Source: Clostridiaceae bacterium
GTDB lineage: Bacteria > Cyanobacteriota > Vampirovibrionia > Gastranaerophilales > Gastranaerophilaceae
DNA length: 64,000 nucleotides
Direction: 5' to 3'
Assembly (NCBI GenBank): GCA_022641775.1
Contig: JALCDS010000002.1
Span: 1 to 64,000, forward strand
Numbering within the stretch: position 1 is the stretch's first letter; the number at the start of each line of letters is the position of its first letter. Of the stretch, positions 19,898 through 29,738 are shown piece by piece. The translations under genes and the position numbers were made by a program. Under the pieces are notes generated by a model. The model saw nothing but the letters and a program-made list of their open reading frames with translations, had not been told where the DNA came from and searched no databases.

Positions 19898-20554
19898 CTA
19901 TTTTATATCAGGGAAAAAGTATCTAATCCCTGTATCCGCTCTCCATCTTACGAATCCTGTTTTTGGAACTCTGTCTATATCCATTACGCTGACCAATGCC
20001 CAATTTCCGCTTATGACATTAAGGTTGATTGTTTCAGGGTGGTTTAGAGTTGAAACTGTTTGTGAGGCATCATCTGCGGCGCTTTTCATTTCATTAATTT
20101 TATCTGAGCATCCTTGTAACATGTAAAGTCCGTACTTTTTGCCATACATATTATAAAAATTTACCCAAGTCATAAATTTGTATGGGTCATCTTTTTTTAT
20201 CCAGCCTTTTGAGCCTGAGTTGTTGTTATAAATTACTTGAACCCAATCTTCATTTTCGTCAACTACAGTCATCATTGCAAGTTCTTTTGACGGAATAAAT
20301 ACTGTAAACAAATCCTCAAATTCTGTACCTTCAGGATAGATTTCATCTTTACTCCATGTATAAGATTTTAATACCGGAGAATTATCTTTTGGTTCTTTGT
20401 AAATTACAATTTCTCTGCCAACTTCATAAACTCCCAAAGAATTAGGATTTCTTAAACTTACATATCTTGGCATTACTGTATTTGTGGCAAATGCCATATT
20501 TTGAAACAAAAATACGCTTAAAATTGTTACGAATAAAATTAAAACTTTTTTCAT
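19898..20554 (-). CDS. secreted protein with SH3-like segment, function unknown
   Basis: 218 aa with a clear signal peptide (MKKVLILFVTILSVFLFQNMAFA). The central part (about residues 45-125) has the pattern of a bacterial SH3 domain: a REIVIYKEP start, WVQVIYN and GWIKKDD near its end. The C-terminal third resembles no family I know. It probably acts in the periplasm or on the cell surface, possibly binding peptidoglycan. AAGAGGAT precedes ATG 20554. pheT ends 12 bases upstream, so this is probably the second gene of a pheT transcript. Confidence 0.75.
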   Translation of the reverse strand: MKKVLILFVTILSVFLFQNMAFATNTVMPRYVSLRNPNSLGVYEVGREIVIYKEPKDNSPVLKSYTWSKDEIYPEGTEFEDLFTVFIPSKELAMMTVVDENEDWVQVIYNNNSGSKGWIKKDDPYKFMTWVNFYNMYGKKYGLYMLQGCSDKINEMKSAADDASQTVSTLNHPETINLNVISGNWALVSVMDIDRVPKTGFVRWRADTGIRYFFPDIK

Positions 20555-20566
20555 TTCTTTATCCTC

Positions 20567-23047
20567 TTATTCTCTAAAAGTAACGTCAGTGTATGTTTTT
20601 TGAAGTTTGCAACGAATAGAATTTATTTGAGATTCAATAACTTCTTCTGTTAAAGTTGCATTTTCATCTTGTAATTTTATTCTGAAAGCAAGACTCTTGT
20701 AGCCATCTTCAACGTGTTCTCCTTTATATACATCAAAGATTTCTGAACCTTTGAATATGTTTTGTTGAACAGCACCTTTGATTGTTCTTTGAATTTCTTC
20801 AAATGGTACATCATCATTGATTATAAATGCCAAATCTCTTTTTACTTCAGGGAACTGTGCAAGTTTTTTGAATCTCGGAGTTGTTTCTTTAATGATTGCA
20901 ATGATTTCTTCCAAATCAACTTTGAATACAAATGCCTCTTGATTTAGTTTTAGTTTATCTCTCAATACAGGATGAATTTGTCCGATGTATCCGATTGGCA
21001 TAGGCTTTTTACCTAATATTGTGATTACGGCACTTCTATAAGGATGAAGTGCATTATGAGAATCTTTCAATTCTGATTTATCAAGCGGAATGAGCTTTAT
21101 TCTTTTTGAAACGCCGAGTTCTTCAAACAATTTTTCAACAATACCTTTTGCGGTATAGAAATCGGTTTCAGTTTTCACTTCCCATTTTGAATTTTCAATT
21201 TCACCTGTCAAAATTCCGCCTAAAACTCTGGTTTCTTTTACTCCGGCTGATTTTTCATCTGCTGGTGCAACGATTTCATAAGTTTTACCTATTTCATAAC
21301 TCCAAAAAGTTTTTTGACCCTGATCAAAATTGTATTTCAAACAGTTCAAAAGGCTCGGTGTCATTGATTGACGCAACATTGAATATTCTTCACTTGCTGA
21401 ATTCAAAACTTTTACAGCTTTTTCATCGTTATATTTGATTTTAAAACGGTCTAACATAGGTTTTCCGATTAGAGAATTAGTTACAATTTCATTCAATCCT
21501 GAAGATAACATAATTTCATGGACCTTTTTAATCACTCTTTCTTCCAAAGTTATTTCTGCCGTTGCAGATTTTGAAGGAAGTGTCGGAGTGATTTTGTCAT
21601 AACCGTTTATTCTTGAAATTTCTTCAATCAAGTCAATTTCACGCGTTACATCCATTGCACGGTATGAAGGTACCAAGAATTTGGATGCGGCATCATTTCC
21701 ACCGAGTTTTTTAAACCCTAAATTATTTAGAATTTCATCGCAACGGTTAGATGCAATTTCACAACCTAAAATTCTTTTTATTTCAGAATATCTAAGTGTG
21801 ATTTCAATAGGTTCAAGTTTGTTTTTGCCTGTTTCAACAACGCCTTCAATTTTGGCATCAGCAAGTTCAACCAACAATTGCATAGCACGCATCAAAGCAG
21901 GTTTTACGGTTTCGATATCAATTCCGCGTTCAAATCTTGCAGATGCTTCACTTCTGTATCCCGCACTGCGAGAAGAACGTCTAATTGCTGCAGGTACAAA
22001 GTATGCAGCTTCAAGGGCAATTGCGGTAGAATTATTATCAATTTCAGAATTTTCTCCGCCAAATACACCGCCCAAGCAAACGCCACTATCTTTTGTTGCG
22101 ATTAAAATTGTATCATTATTCAATTTTCTTTCAACGCCATCAAGTGTTGTTAAAGTTTCGCCTTCATTGGCACGTCTTACGCATAAGTAGCCGTTAAGCT
22201 TGTTCAAATCAAATGCGTGTAACGGTGTTCCGTATTCCAACAAAACATAATTTGTAATATCAACAACATTGTTTATGGAACGAATTCCGGAAGCTATAAG
22301 TTTTTTCTTCATCCAATCGGGAGATGGTTTTATTTTTATGTCTTTTAAAATCCCTAATGAATAATATTTGCAAATAGAATCATCTTTAATTTCTACTTCA
22401 AAAGATTTTGTAGTCAAATCTTTTGTGGAAACTAATGGGGAGAATTTTAAAGGACGATTAAATATTGCACTTAATTCTCTTGCAACACCGATAACAGACA
22501 TCTGGTCACCTCTGTTTGCAGTCGGAGCAACATTTAAAACAACATCTTTTTCAAATCCCAACAATTTCTCAACATCTTCACCTAATTTTACATCAGGGAA
22601 AAGTCTGTTCAAAATTAAAATTCCGTCTTCTTCCTGATAGTTTCTTTCAGAAACTCCGAGTTCATCGTCAGAACATAGCATACCTTCTGATGGTACACCT
22701 CTAATAACTGCAGGAGTTAGAGTGAACATTTCACCTGTTTTTCTATCTAAAACTTTGCTGCCGACAGATGCGTAAGGAACTATCTGCCCTACTTCAATAT
22801 TTTGAGCCCCGCAAACCACAGTTTTTAGACCTGAACCTGTATTGATTGTTACAAGGTGCAAGTGATCAGAATTCGGGTGATTTTCAATCTTTTCTATTTT
22901 AACTGTTTTTATATTTGTGAATTGAGCTTTGATTTCAGTTATTTCTTCAACTTCCAATCCGCTCATAGTCAATTCATAAGCTATTTCTTTTTCATCTTTA
23001 TCCGATAAATCTACAAATTCGTTTAACCAATTTAATGATACTAACAT
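20567..23047 (-). CDS. pheT: phenylalanyl-tRNA synthetase beta subunit
   Basis: Charges tRNA-Phe together with PheS. 826 aa, a typical full-length bacterial beta chain: EMAP-like tRNA-binding domain (about 40-150, HPNSDHLHLV), B3/B4 editing domain (about 210-370, with RRSSRSAGYRSEASARFERG), B5 domain, then the inactive synthetase-like core, and the C-terminal anticodon-binding FDX-ACB domain (from about 730, FPEVKRDLAF). AAGAAGGGA precedes ATG 23047. pheS is not adjacent; separation of pheS and pheT is common in cyanobacteria. Confidence 0.96.
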   Translation of the reverse strand: MLVSLNWLNEFVDLSDKDEKEIAYELTMSGLEVEEITEIKAQFTNIKTVKIEKIENHPNSDHLHLVTINTGSGLKTVVCGAQNIEVGQIVPYASVGSKVLDRKTGEMFTLTPAVIRGVPSEGMLCSDDELGVSERNYQEEDGILILNRLFPDVKLGEDVEKLLGFEKDVVLNVAPTANRGDQMSVIGVARELSAIFNRPLKFSPLVSTKDLTTKSFEVEIKDDSICKYYSLGILKDIKIKPSPDWMKKKLIASGIRSINNVVDITNYVLLEYGTPLHAFDLNKLNGYLCVRRANEGETLTTLDGVERKLNNDTILIATKDSGVCLGGVFGGENSEIDNNSTAIALEAAYFVPAAIRRSSRSAGYRSEASARFERGIDIETVKPALMRAMQLLVELADAKIEGVVETGKNKLEPIEITLRYSEIKRILGCEIASNRCDEILNNLGFKKLGGNDAASKFLVPSYRAMDVTREIDLIEEISRINGYDKITPTLPSKSATAEITLEERVIKKVHEIMLSSGLNEIVTNSLIGKPMLDRFKIKYNDEKAVKVLNSASEEYSMLRQSMTPSLLNCLKYNFDQGQKTFWSYEIGKTYEIVAPADEKSAGVKETRVLGGILTGEIENSKWEVKTETDFYTAKGIVEKLFEELGVSKRIKLIPLDKSELKDSHNALHPYRSAVITILGKKPMPIGYIGQIHPVLRDKLKLNQEAFVFKVDLEEIIAIIKETTPRFKKLAQFPEVKRDLAFIINDDVPFEEIQRTIKGAVQQNIFKGSEIFDVYKGEHVEDGYKSLAFRIKLQDENATLTEEVIESQINSIRCKLQKTYTDVTFRE

Positions 23048-23089
23048 GTTATTCCCTTCTTTAAAATATTCTATGGCTATATTTTAGCA

Positions 23090-23125
23090 CAAAAAAACGG
23101 TATAAATAAATATACCGTCTTTTTT
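23090..23125 (-). terminator. rho-independent terminator of the YbjQ/zinc-ribbon operon
   Basis: ACGGTATA and TATACCGT pair around a six-base loop; on the minus strand the stem is followed by seven T. Lies after the gene at 23141-23824. Confidence 0.85.
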
Positions 23126-23140
23126 ATATTAAAAAATATT

Positions 23141-23824
23141 TTATTCTTCCGGAATCGTAAATTTACTTCCACATCTTGGGCAGAATATTTGTATTCCTGC
23201 TTCTTGTGGGTCAACATCCGGTAAACCTTGAACTTTATATTTACCGTTTTCGTCTTTGACAAGTTTGTATTTCATCTTACAGTCAGGACATATAGCATAA
23301 GTAAATTCTCCGACCGTAACAATTTGTGCAACCGGTGATGTTGGGTTAATATCAGGTTGAATAGAATTTAGTTCTGTGTTACCGGCACAAACATCAACGT
23401 ATTCTGCTAATAAATTACCAAGGCCACCTAATGGTACATAATTTTTGATTGGTTTTATGACTACGGCATTACCGTATGCTACAACTTCTGCATTTGCTGA
23501 GGCATAAGATGGTGGCGTGATTTCAAATCGGAAGTTTATAACTGCATTAGCACCTATCCTTTTAGCCGAACTTACCATTCTGTCCCATGCACGTTGTCTT
23601 ACTTCATCTGATAGTTCGGTATATGACGTTAATTCTCCACCTGTTACCTGTTTACAACCCATAAATGTATCTTGAACCAAATCCTTTGAACGCATTGAAA
23701 TGCCCCATACAACTCCGCGGTAGTCCATTACTTGGTATCCTTGGAAATTCTCTTTTTCTGTTACAAGAATTCTGTTGCCGACTTCCGGTCGGGTTCCTGA
23801 TAATAAGTCCTCTCGGTTAATCAT
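23141..23824 (-). CDS. YbjQ/UPF0145-like protein fused to a zinc ribbon
   Basis: 227 aa. The N-terminal half (about 15-120) fits the YbjQ (UPF0145, DUF74) pentameric fold: GYQVMDYRGVVWG near the start, a helix with RMVSSAKRIGANAVINFRFE, and the closing AYGNAVVIKP. The C-terminal 60 residues carry CPDC and CPRC pairs, a four-Cys zinc ribbon. Plain YbjQ proteins are about 105 aa, so the fusion is notable. Its ATG overlaps the upstream membrane gene by eight bases, which in turn overlaps another zinc-ribbon gene: a three-gene operon with a metal-binding theme. Function unknown. Confidence 0.8.
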   Translation of the reverse strand: MINREDLLSGTRPEVGNRILVTEKENFQGYQVMDYRGVVWGISMRSKDLVQDTFMGCKQVTGGELTSYTELSDEVRQRAWDRMVSSAKRIGANAVINFRFEITPPSYASANAEVVAYGNAVVIKPIKNYVPLGGLGNLLAEYVDVCAGNTELNSIQPDINPTSPVAQIVTVGEFTYAICPDCKMKYKLVKDENGKYKVQGLPDVDPQEAGIQIFCPRCGSKFTIPEE

Positions 23825-24422
23825 AATTTTTTCCTTTCTTGTTTATACTTTCAGTTATTATTTCTGAATATTCTTCATCTATTTTTAGTAAAGCTTGGTT
23901 TTGTAATTTGTATCCGTCGCAGGTTTTACCTGTATTTAGTTGAGGACAGTCTTTGCATAAATCTCTTGCTTTGCGTTGTTTGTTGTAAATATGTTTTAGC
24001 GTAAAAAGGCAGATGATGCTTAAAACGCCAAGTGAAATATTTAATTTGAATGTACTTATAAGTACATACCCTGCAAATAATCCATCAAAAAATCTTAGAA
24101 AATCCTTGGTTGTGCGATTGAAATTTTTATATATTTTGGGGGCTGAAAGAATGAAAGTCAGAATTGTACAGAATATTAAAATATACGTATATATACCCAA
24201 ATAAAACATCTGGTTCAAATATATAAAAATTAATGAGATTAAAAATCCTATATATAACAATAAGCAGCTTTTACATACATAAAATCCGAAGAGTTTAATT
24301 GTATGCTCTTCAAATCTTTTGCACAGAGGTTTATGTAAAAAAATAAACTTATGAAAATACTTTAAATAAAGATATTTGCATAATAAAAACTTATTTAGTT
24401 TTGTCGGTAACATTTGTATCAT
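23817..24422 (-). CDS. DUF2085-like membrane protein
   Basis: 201 aa with about four membrane helices between residues 50 and 150. The segment HKPLCKRFEEHTIKLFGFYVCKSC followed by LLYIGF resembles DUF2085 membrane proteins, where a conserved CxR...F...pVCxRCxGIYxG motif precedes the first helix. The C-terminal tail adds a CKDCP...C cysteine set. It overlaps the downstream YbjQ-like gene by eight bases and the upstream zinc-ribbon gene by 32 bases, so expression is probably coupled. Family assignment is by motif only. Confidence 0.65.
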   Translation of the reverse strand: MIQMLPTKLNKFLLCKYLYLKYFHKFIFLHKPLCKRFEEHTIKLFGFYVCKSCLLLYIGFLISLIFIYLNQMFYLGIYTYILIFCTILTFILSAPKIYKNFNRTTKDFLRFFDGLFAGYVLISTFKLNISLGVLSIICLFTLKHIYNKQRKARDLCKDCPQLNTGKTCDGYKLQNQALLKIDEEYSEIITESINKKGKNYD

Positions 24423-24633
24423 CAGTTTCCTCTAGCGATGCTCCACAAACTTTACATTCAGAAGGATGCATATTTTCCGAACGGAAGGATTCTCCACATA
24501 CAGGGCATTTATAATATTTTCTTGAATTTATTGACTTGATAAATCCAATGATTCCGCAAATAACTACTGGGACAAAAACAATGATACCAATAATAACTTT
24601 TATAAATTCCATATTTACTAAGTTGTTGTTCAT
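24391..24633 (-). CDS. small membrane-anchored zinc-ribbon protein (80 aa)
   Basis: One hydrophobic helix (about residues 12-33), then KYYKCPVCGESF...ECKVCGASL, a rubredoxin-like four-Cys ribbon, and an acidic/Thr-rich tail. AAGGAGA lies six to eight bases before ATG 24633. First gene of the three-gene operon that ends at 23141. Possible roles are metal sensing or a small scaffold; the sequence does not decide. Confidence 0.75.
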   Translation of the reverse strand: MNNNLVNMEFIKVIIGIIVFVPVVICGIIGFIKSINSRKYYKCPVCGESFRSENMHPSECKVCGASLEETDDTNVTDKTK

Positions 24634-24733
24634 ATAAATTTCTCCTTTAAATGAAGATTAGAATATTTTTTAATATTATGCACCATCTAAATTAATGAGA
24701 AATAAAACTTATAAATAATTGATTATAATGTTC

Positions 24734-24761
24734 TTGAAATAAATCTTGTTTGTGAGATAAT
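24734..24761 (+). promoter_or_regulatory. candidate promoter of fusA
   Basis: TTGAAA (24734-24739) and GATAAT (24756-24761) with a 16-base spacer, about 80 bases before the ATG. A second TATAAT at 24724-24729 is also possible. The 210-base gap otherwise shows no gene. Confidence 0.4.
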
Positions 24762-24843
24762 CTTATTGAAGCTAAGAATTTATAATCTTTTTATATAAAT
24801 AGCGAATGTTACAAATAATATAAATAAAAAAGGAAGACAAAAA

Positions 24844-26934
24844 ATGGCTAGAAAAACTCCATTAGAGAAAATTAGAAACATTGGTATTGCTGCCCATATT
24901 GATGCCGGCAAAACCACTACAACAGAACGTATTTTGTTTTACACTGGTAAAACACATAAAATTGGTGAAGTTCACGATGGTGCTGCAGTAACCGACTTTA
25001 TGGATCAAGAAAGAGAACGTGGTATTACTATTCAATCAGCTGCTGTTACTGCTGAATGGAAAGGCTATCAGGTAAACATTATTGATACCCCGGGCCACGT
25101 TGATTTTACAATTGAAGTTGAACGTTCACTTCGTGTATTAGACGGTGTTGTTGCTGTATTCTGTGCAGTTGGTGGTGTTCAATCACAATCAGAAACTGTA
25201 TGGCGTCAAGCAAACAGATATGACGTACCTCGTATGGTATTCGTTAATAAAATGGATAGAACAGGTGCTGACTTCTATCGTGTAGTTGAACAAATTAAAA
25301 CAAGATTACATGCAAATGCTGTACCTATTCAATTGCCAATCGGTGCAGAAGACAAATTTACAGGTCTTATCGATTTGATGAAGATGAGAGCTGAAGTTTA
25401 TACAAACGATTTGGGAACAGATATTAAAGATGAAGAAATCCCAAGTGATATGCTTGAAAAGGCTAAAAAGTACAGAGAAGAAATGATTGAAAAAATTTCT
25501 GAAACAGATGATGATTTGATGATGAAATTTATGGAAGGTGAAGAACCTACTAACGAAGAATTGAAAGCTGCTTTGAGAAAAGCTGTATGCAACAACTTAA
25601 TCGTTCCTGTTACTTGCGGTACTGCATTTAAGAATAAAGGTGTTCAATTGATGTTGGATGCAGTTATTGATTATATGCCATCTCCTGTTGATGTTAAAGC
25701 TATCGAAGGTGAACAAGAAGACGGAACAAAAATTGAACGCCATTCATCTGATGATGAGCCGTTCAGTGCTTTAGCATTTAAAGTTATGACAGACCCTTAT
25801 GTTGGTCGTTTAACTTTCTTGAGAATATATTCAGGTAAAATTACAGCAGGTTCATACGTTTTGAACGCAACAAGCCAAAAGAAAGAACGTATTTCTCGTT
25901 TAGTTCAGATGTATGCTGACCAAAGAATTGAAGAAACTGAAGTTTATGCAGGTGATATCTGCGCAGCTGTTGGTTTGAAAGATACAACAACAGGTGATAC
26001 TTTGTGTGATGAAAAAGATCCTATTATTTTGGAAAGAATGGAATTCCCTGATCCGGTTATTTCAGTTGCTATTGAACCAAAAACAAAAGCTGACCAAGAT
26101 AAGATGGGTATTGCACTTCAAAAACTTGCTGAAGAAGATCCTTCATTCAGAGTTAAATCAGATGAAGAAACAGGTCAAACAATTATTTCAGGTATGGGCG
26201 AACTTCACTTGGATATCATCGTTGACAGATTGTTAAGAGAATTCAAAGTTGATGCAAACGTTGGTAAACCACAAGTTGCATACCGTGAAACAATTTTAGG
26301 TAACTATGATGAAGAAGCTAAATTCATTCGTCAGTCAGGTGGTAAAGGTCAATACGGACACGTTAAAATCAGAATTTCACCTGCAGAAGAAAATGCCGGA
26401 TTTGAATTTGAAAACAAAATTGTCGGTGGTGCTATTCCGAAAGAATACATTGAACCAGCAAGAAAAGGTATGGAAGAAGCTCTTGAAGGTGGTATCTTAG
26501 CCGGATATCCTATGATTGACGTTCACGTAGAACTTTATGATGGTTCTTACCACGAAGTCGATTCATCAGAAATGGCATTTAAAATCGCCGGATCAATGGC
26601 TATCAAGGAAGGTTGTAGAAAAGCACAACCTTGTATTCTTGAACCTATGATGAAAGTTGAAATCGAAATTCCTGAAGAATTTACAGGAACAATCATCGGT
26701 GATATTTCAAAACGTCGTGGTCGTGTAGAAGGTCAAGAACCTGTTGGTAATACCGGCAGTGTAATTGTTAGAGCTACAGTACCTTTGGGTAATATGTTCG
26801 GTTATGCAACAGACTTACGTTCAAATACTCAAGGACGTGGAACATTCTCAATGGAATTCAAGAAATATGAACAAGTTCCAAGAAATGTTCAAGAAGAAAT
26901 TATTGAAAAATCAGGTGTTGCTGCAAAAGCATAA
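24844..26934 (+). CDS. fusA: elongation factor G
   Basis: GTPase that drives ribosome translocation. G1 AHIDAGKT (residues 17-24), [17 protein letters not shown] and a normal five-domain layout in 696 aa. Domain IV ends with the usual RGRVEGQE and [11 protein letters not shown]-like signature. AAAAGGAAG precedes ATG 24844. It is not in a str operon: rpsL, rpsG and tuf are absent and its own terminator follows, so either fusA has moved or this is one of two copies; the sequence looks like the canonical translational form. Confidence 0.96.
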   Translation: MARKTPLEKIRNIGIAAHIDAGKTTTTERILFYTGKTHKIGEVHDGAAVTDFMDQERERGITIQSAAVTAEWKGYQVNIIDTPGHVDFTIEVERSLRVLDGVVAVFCAVGGVQSQSETVWRQANRYDVPRMVFVNKMDRTGADFYRVVEQIKTRLHANAVPIQLPIGAEDKFTGLIDLMKMRAEVYTNDLGTDIKDEEIPSDMLEKAKKYREEMIEKISETDDDLMMKFMEGEEPTNEELKAALRKAVCNNLIVPVTCGTAFKNKGVQLMLDAVIDYMPSPVDVKAIEGEQEDGTKIERHSSDDEPFSALAFKVMTDPYVGRLTFLRIYSGKITAGSYVLNATSQKKERISRLVQMYADQRIEETEVYAGDICAAVGLKDTTTGDTLCDEKDPIILERMEFPDPVISVAIEPKTKADQDKMGIALQKLAEEDPSFRVKSDEETGQTIISGMGELHLDIIVDRLLREFKVDANVGKPQVAYRETILGNYDEEAKFIRQSGGKGQYGHVKIRISPAEENAGFEFENKIVGGAIPKEYIEPARKGMEEALEGGILAGYPMIDVHVELYDGSYHEVDSSEMAFKIAGSMAIKEGCRKAQPCILEPMMKVEIEIPEEFTGTIIGDISKRRGRVEGQEPVGNTGSVIVRATVPLGNMFGYATDLRSNTQGRGTFSMEFKKYEQVPRNVQEEIIEKSGVAAKA

Positions 26935-26957
26935 GCACTTGAAAAGCAATCTCGAAA

Positions 26958-26990
26958 ACAAAAAGAACCTCTTATTGAGGTTCTTTTTGT
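26958..26990 (+). terminator. rho-independent terminator after fusA
   Basis: A perfect 14-bp stem (ACAAAAAGAACCTC with its complement) around TTATT, ending in TTCTTTTTGT. Confidence 0.9.
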
Positions 26991-27041
26991 ATAAATTGAT
27001 ATTTTATGATACAATAATGAGTATCAAATAAGGAGAGATAT

Positions 27042-27845
27042 ATGGATAACAATAACAAGGCTACAATAGGTGTTTTTGGTGGTTCCGGTTTTTATAGTTT
27101 TTTAAATGATATTGAAGAAATAAAGATTGAAACTCCATACGGGATGCCTTCTGATAACGTATTTTTAGGTAAAATCGGTGAACATAAAGTTGCGTTTATG
27201 CCTCGTCATGGCAGACATCATTCAATTTTGCCTCATTTGGTTAATTATCGTGCAAATGTTTGGGCAATGAAGTCTTTGGGTTGCAAAAGAGTTATTTCAC
27301 CTTGTGCTGCTGGAAGTTTGCAAAAACATGTAAAACCGGGTGATTTTGTTATTTGTGATCAGTTTGTCGATTGGACAGATGGTAGAAAATCAACTATTTT
27401 TGAAGGCCCTATTGCTACTCATCCGTCTGCAGCTGAACCATATTGTCCTGAAATGAGAAAATTGGCTATTGAAACAGCTAATGAATTAGGTATAAATGTT
27501 CATGACAAAGGAACTGTTGTTGTTATAAACGGTCCTAGATTTTCAACAAAAGCAGAATCTCAATTCTTTACAAACCAAGGTTGGGAAGTTATTAATATGA
27601 CAGCTTTTCCTGAAGCTTATTTGGTAAAAGAAATGGATATGTGTCCGTTGAATATTTCTCTTATAACTGACTATGATGCCGGTTTGGCTGGAGATGTTCC
27701 ACCGGTTTCGCATACAGAAGTTATAAAAGTTTTTAATAATAATATTGAAAATCTTAAATCTTTATTGTTCAAACTTATTGAAAAAACTCCAATTGAGCGA
27801 AACAATTGTGATTGTGGAAATACAAAGAAAAATTCTCAGATATAG
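27042..27845 (+). CDS. mtnP: S-methyl-5'-thioadenosine phosphorylase
   Basis: Splits methylthioadenosine (or a related purine nucleoside) with phosphate, recycling the waste of polyamine and SAM metabolism. GVFGGSGFY at the start, MPRHGRHHSILPH phosphate/substrate region, the FTNQGWEVINMTAFPEA segment with the Met of the nucleoside site, and TDYD near residue 215, which favours 6-aminopurines over guanosine. 267 aa is standard. AAGGAGAGA precedes ATG 27042. yggT follows 18 bases after the stop. Confidence 0.92.
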   Translation: MDNNNKATIGVFGGSGFYSFLNDIEEIKIETPYGMPSDNVFLGKIGEHKVAFMPRHGRHHSILPHLVNYRANVWAMKSLGCKRVISPCAAGSLQKHVKPGDFVICDQFVDWTDGRKSTIFEGPIATHPSAAEPYCPEMRKLAIETANELGINVHDKGTVVVINGPRFSTKAESQFFTNQGWEVINMTAFPEAYLVKEMDMCPLNISLITDYDAGLAGDVPPVSHTEVIKVFNNNIENLKSLLFKLIEKTPIERNNCDCGNTKKNSQI

Positions 27846-27863
27846 TTGTAGAAGGGACAAATT

Positions 27864-28136
27864 ATGCAAGGTGTTATTTACGGAATAAATAATATATTTA
27901 ATTTATTTTATTTTATAATTATATTGAGAATATTTTTGAGTTGGATTCCGTCTATAGATTGGGACAAAAATCCTTGGTTTACTATTCGTCAGATTTCTGA
28001 TGCGTATTTGAATATATTTAAAAAATTCATTCCTCCTGTTGGGATGATTGATTGGTCTCCTATTATTGCAATTGTTGTTTTGGTAGCAGTTCAAAAATTC
28101 GTTATAATGGGTTTGTTAATGTTCGTAAATCCTTAG
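27864..28136 (+). CDS. yggT: YggT/Ycf19-family membrane protein
   Basis: 90 aa with two membrane helices (about 8-28 and 65-88) joined by a loop carrying the family signature: LRIFLSWIP...NPWF..IRQISDAYLNIFKKFIPPVGMIDWSPIIA. YggT proteins are single or double copies of this unit, conserved in cyanobacteria and chloroplasts and linked to membrane organisation or osmotic response. GAAGGGAC precedes the ATG. Probably co-transcribed with mtnP. Confidence 0.9.
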   Translation: MQGVIYGINNIFNLFYFIIILRIFLSWIPSIDWDKNPWFTIRQISDAYLNIFKKFIPPVGMIDWSPIIAIVVLVAVQKFVIMGLLMFVNP

Positions 28137-28144
28137 TTTTACTA

Positions 28145-28162
28145 GGGTAGAATTTTCTACCC
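28145..28162. terminator. small inverted repeat after yggT, possible weak terminator
   Basis: GGGTAGAA-TT-TTCTACCC. It lies just after the yggT stop, but the T-tail is interrupted (ACCAACTTTTC), so it may be a weak terminator or a protein-binding site. Confidence 0.4.
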
Positions 28163-28259
28163 ACCAACTTTTCTATAATTTAATATAAACAGATGATTAA
28201 AATGAACAAATGAAAGTTTATAATCGTTATACTGTCGTAATACACATGGATGTAACGAA

Positions 28260-29738
28260 TTGAAAATAAGTTATAGAATATTATTAATATCATTAATTGT
28301 TTTGCTGAGTTGCAATAGTACTTTTGCAGTTGATAAAAGTACTGATATCAAGTCCTCTGCCGAAAAGGTTGCGGTGCAAAAAAATATGGTTTTAGGCTTG
28401 AATGATTGTTTAAATATTGCGCTTCAAAATAGTCCGGAAGTTAAGAAATACAGATATAAATATGCAATTTCCAAAAATGATGTTGGAATTGCAAAATCTG
28501 CATATTTTCCAACACTTGGAATAGGGGCAGGTTATAATTATAACGGTGAAAATAGTACATTATATACGATGAATGATACGACTTTAGATGCCGAAGCAAG
28601 TATTAATCAGCTGATTTGGGATTTTGGTAAAACCCATGCAAATATTAAAATGTATAAATTCAATCAGATAGCTGCAAAATATAATTTTGACAATGCTGTT
28701 TTGAATACGGTTTATGCTGTAGAAATAAATTATTTTGGAGTTTTGGCTGCAAGAACAAATGTTGATGTCGAACGCGCAAATGTTCAAGTTAATGAAAGAA
28801 ATTATCAACGAATCAAAGCCTATTTTGATGAGGGAATAAAATCAAAAATCGATCTTGTTAATGCAGAAGTAAATCTTTCTGATGCAAAAATTCAATTGGT
28901 TACTGCAGAACAGACTTATCAAAATGCTATTGTAAAACTGAATAATTCAATGTATATCGCATATGCTCCGGCCTATGAAATCAAAAATACTGAGGCTTTT
29001 AATTTCTCTAAAAATTTTACTCCTGTAAGTTTACAGAGAATATCAGAGACAAAAGATATTTCAAAATTACCAAAAGATGTGGGTAATGCGTATTTGACAG
29101 TTGGAGTTCAAAAACTTGATGTGCTTGAAAATTATAAATTCAAACCATTCCCATATACATTTGATGAATCTGTTGATTTGGCTAAAAAAAACAGGCCGGA
29201 TTTAAAATCTTATGAAGCTGTAAAAAATGCAATGGACGAAGAACTACTGGTAATAAAACGTCAATATTACCCAAAAATAAGTGCATCAGCAGGATACGGA
29301 TATAAAGATAAATATTCTGCAAGTTCTTATAATGCCGGCGTGAATTTGACAAGTTCAGTAAATATTATGCAGGAAAAAAATGAAATTGATACCGGTAAAC
29401 TTCAAATAGCACTTGCTAAAAATGATATTGATCAGTTAGAACAAAATATTTATTTTGATATTCAAACTCTGTATATAAATATGAAACAATTGGAAAAACA
29501 GATACCGTTAGTAAATGTCAAGGTAAAACAAACTTTAGAAAACTTTGAACTTGCCGATGGGAGATATGCAGTAGGTTTGGGCGATTATATTGAGCTTCAG
29601 GATGCTAAAGTAAAATATAATAATGCACAACAATCATACGTAAATACGGTTTATAATTACAATGTTGCACGAGCAAACTTGGAAAAGGCAATTGGACTTC
29701 AACAAGCTGTTACTGCGAATATAGAGGATAAAAAATAA
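28260..29738 (+). CDS. TolC-family outer-membrane efflux protein
   Basis: 492 aa with a signal peptide (hydrophobic up to STFA) and the internal duplication of TolC-type proteins: LNDCLNIALQNSPEVKKYRYKY in repeat 1 and FDESVDLAKKNRPDLKSYEAV in repeat 2, each followed by long coiled-coil helices and beta strands. It forms the outer-membrane exit duct for the pump encoded downstream. The start is TTG 28260, with a GGATG about eight bases upstream. The stop TAA shares a base with the next ATG, so the four genes 28260-32862 are one operon. TATAAT at 28219-28224 may be the promoter. Paralogue of the gene at the window start. Confidence 0.9.
   Translation: MKISYRILLISLIVLLSCNSTFAVDKSTDIKSSAEKVAVQKNMVLGLNDCLNIALQNSPEVKKYRYKYAISKNDVGIAKSAYFPTLGIGAGYNYNGENSTLYTMNDTTLDAEASINQLIWDFGKTHANIKMYKFNQIAAKYNFDNAVLNTVYAVEINYFGVLAARTNVDVERANVQVNERNYQRIKAYFDEGIKSKIDLVNAEVNLSDAKIQLVTAEQTYQNAIVKLNNSMYIAYAPAYEIKNTEAFNFSKNFTPVSLQRISETKDISKLPKDVGNAYLTVGVQKLDVLENYKFKPFPYTFDESVDLAKKNRPDLKSYEAVKNAMDEELLVIKRQYYPKISASAGYGYKDKYSASSYNAGVNLTSSVNIMQEKNEIDTGKLQIALAKNDIDQLEQNIYFDIQTLYINMKQLEKQIPLVNVKVKQTLENFELADGRYAVGLGDYIELQDAKVKYNNAQQSYVNTVYNYNVARANLEKAIGLQQAVTANIEDKK

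Noticed and set aside
24634-24843. Riboswitch before fusA (and before mtnP or kup)
   Set aside because: No recognisable aptamer core, and the leaders are short or unstructured.
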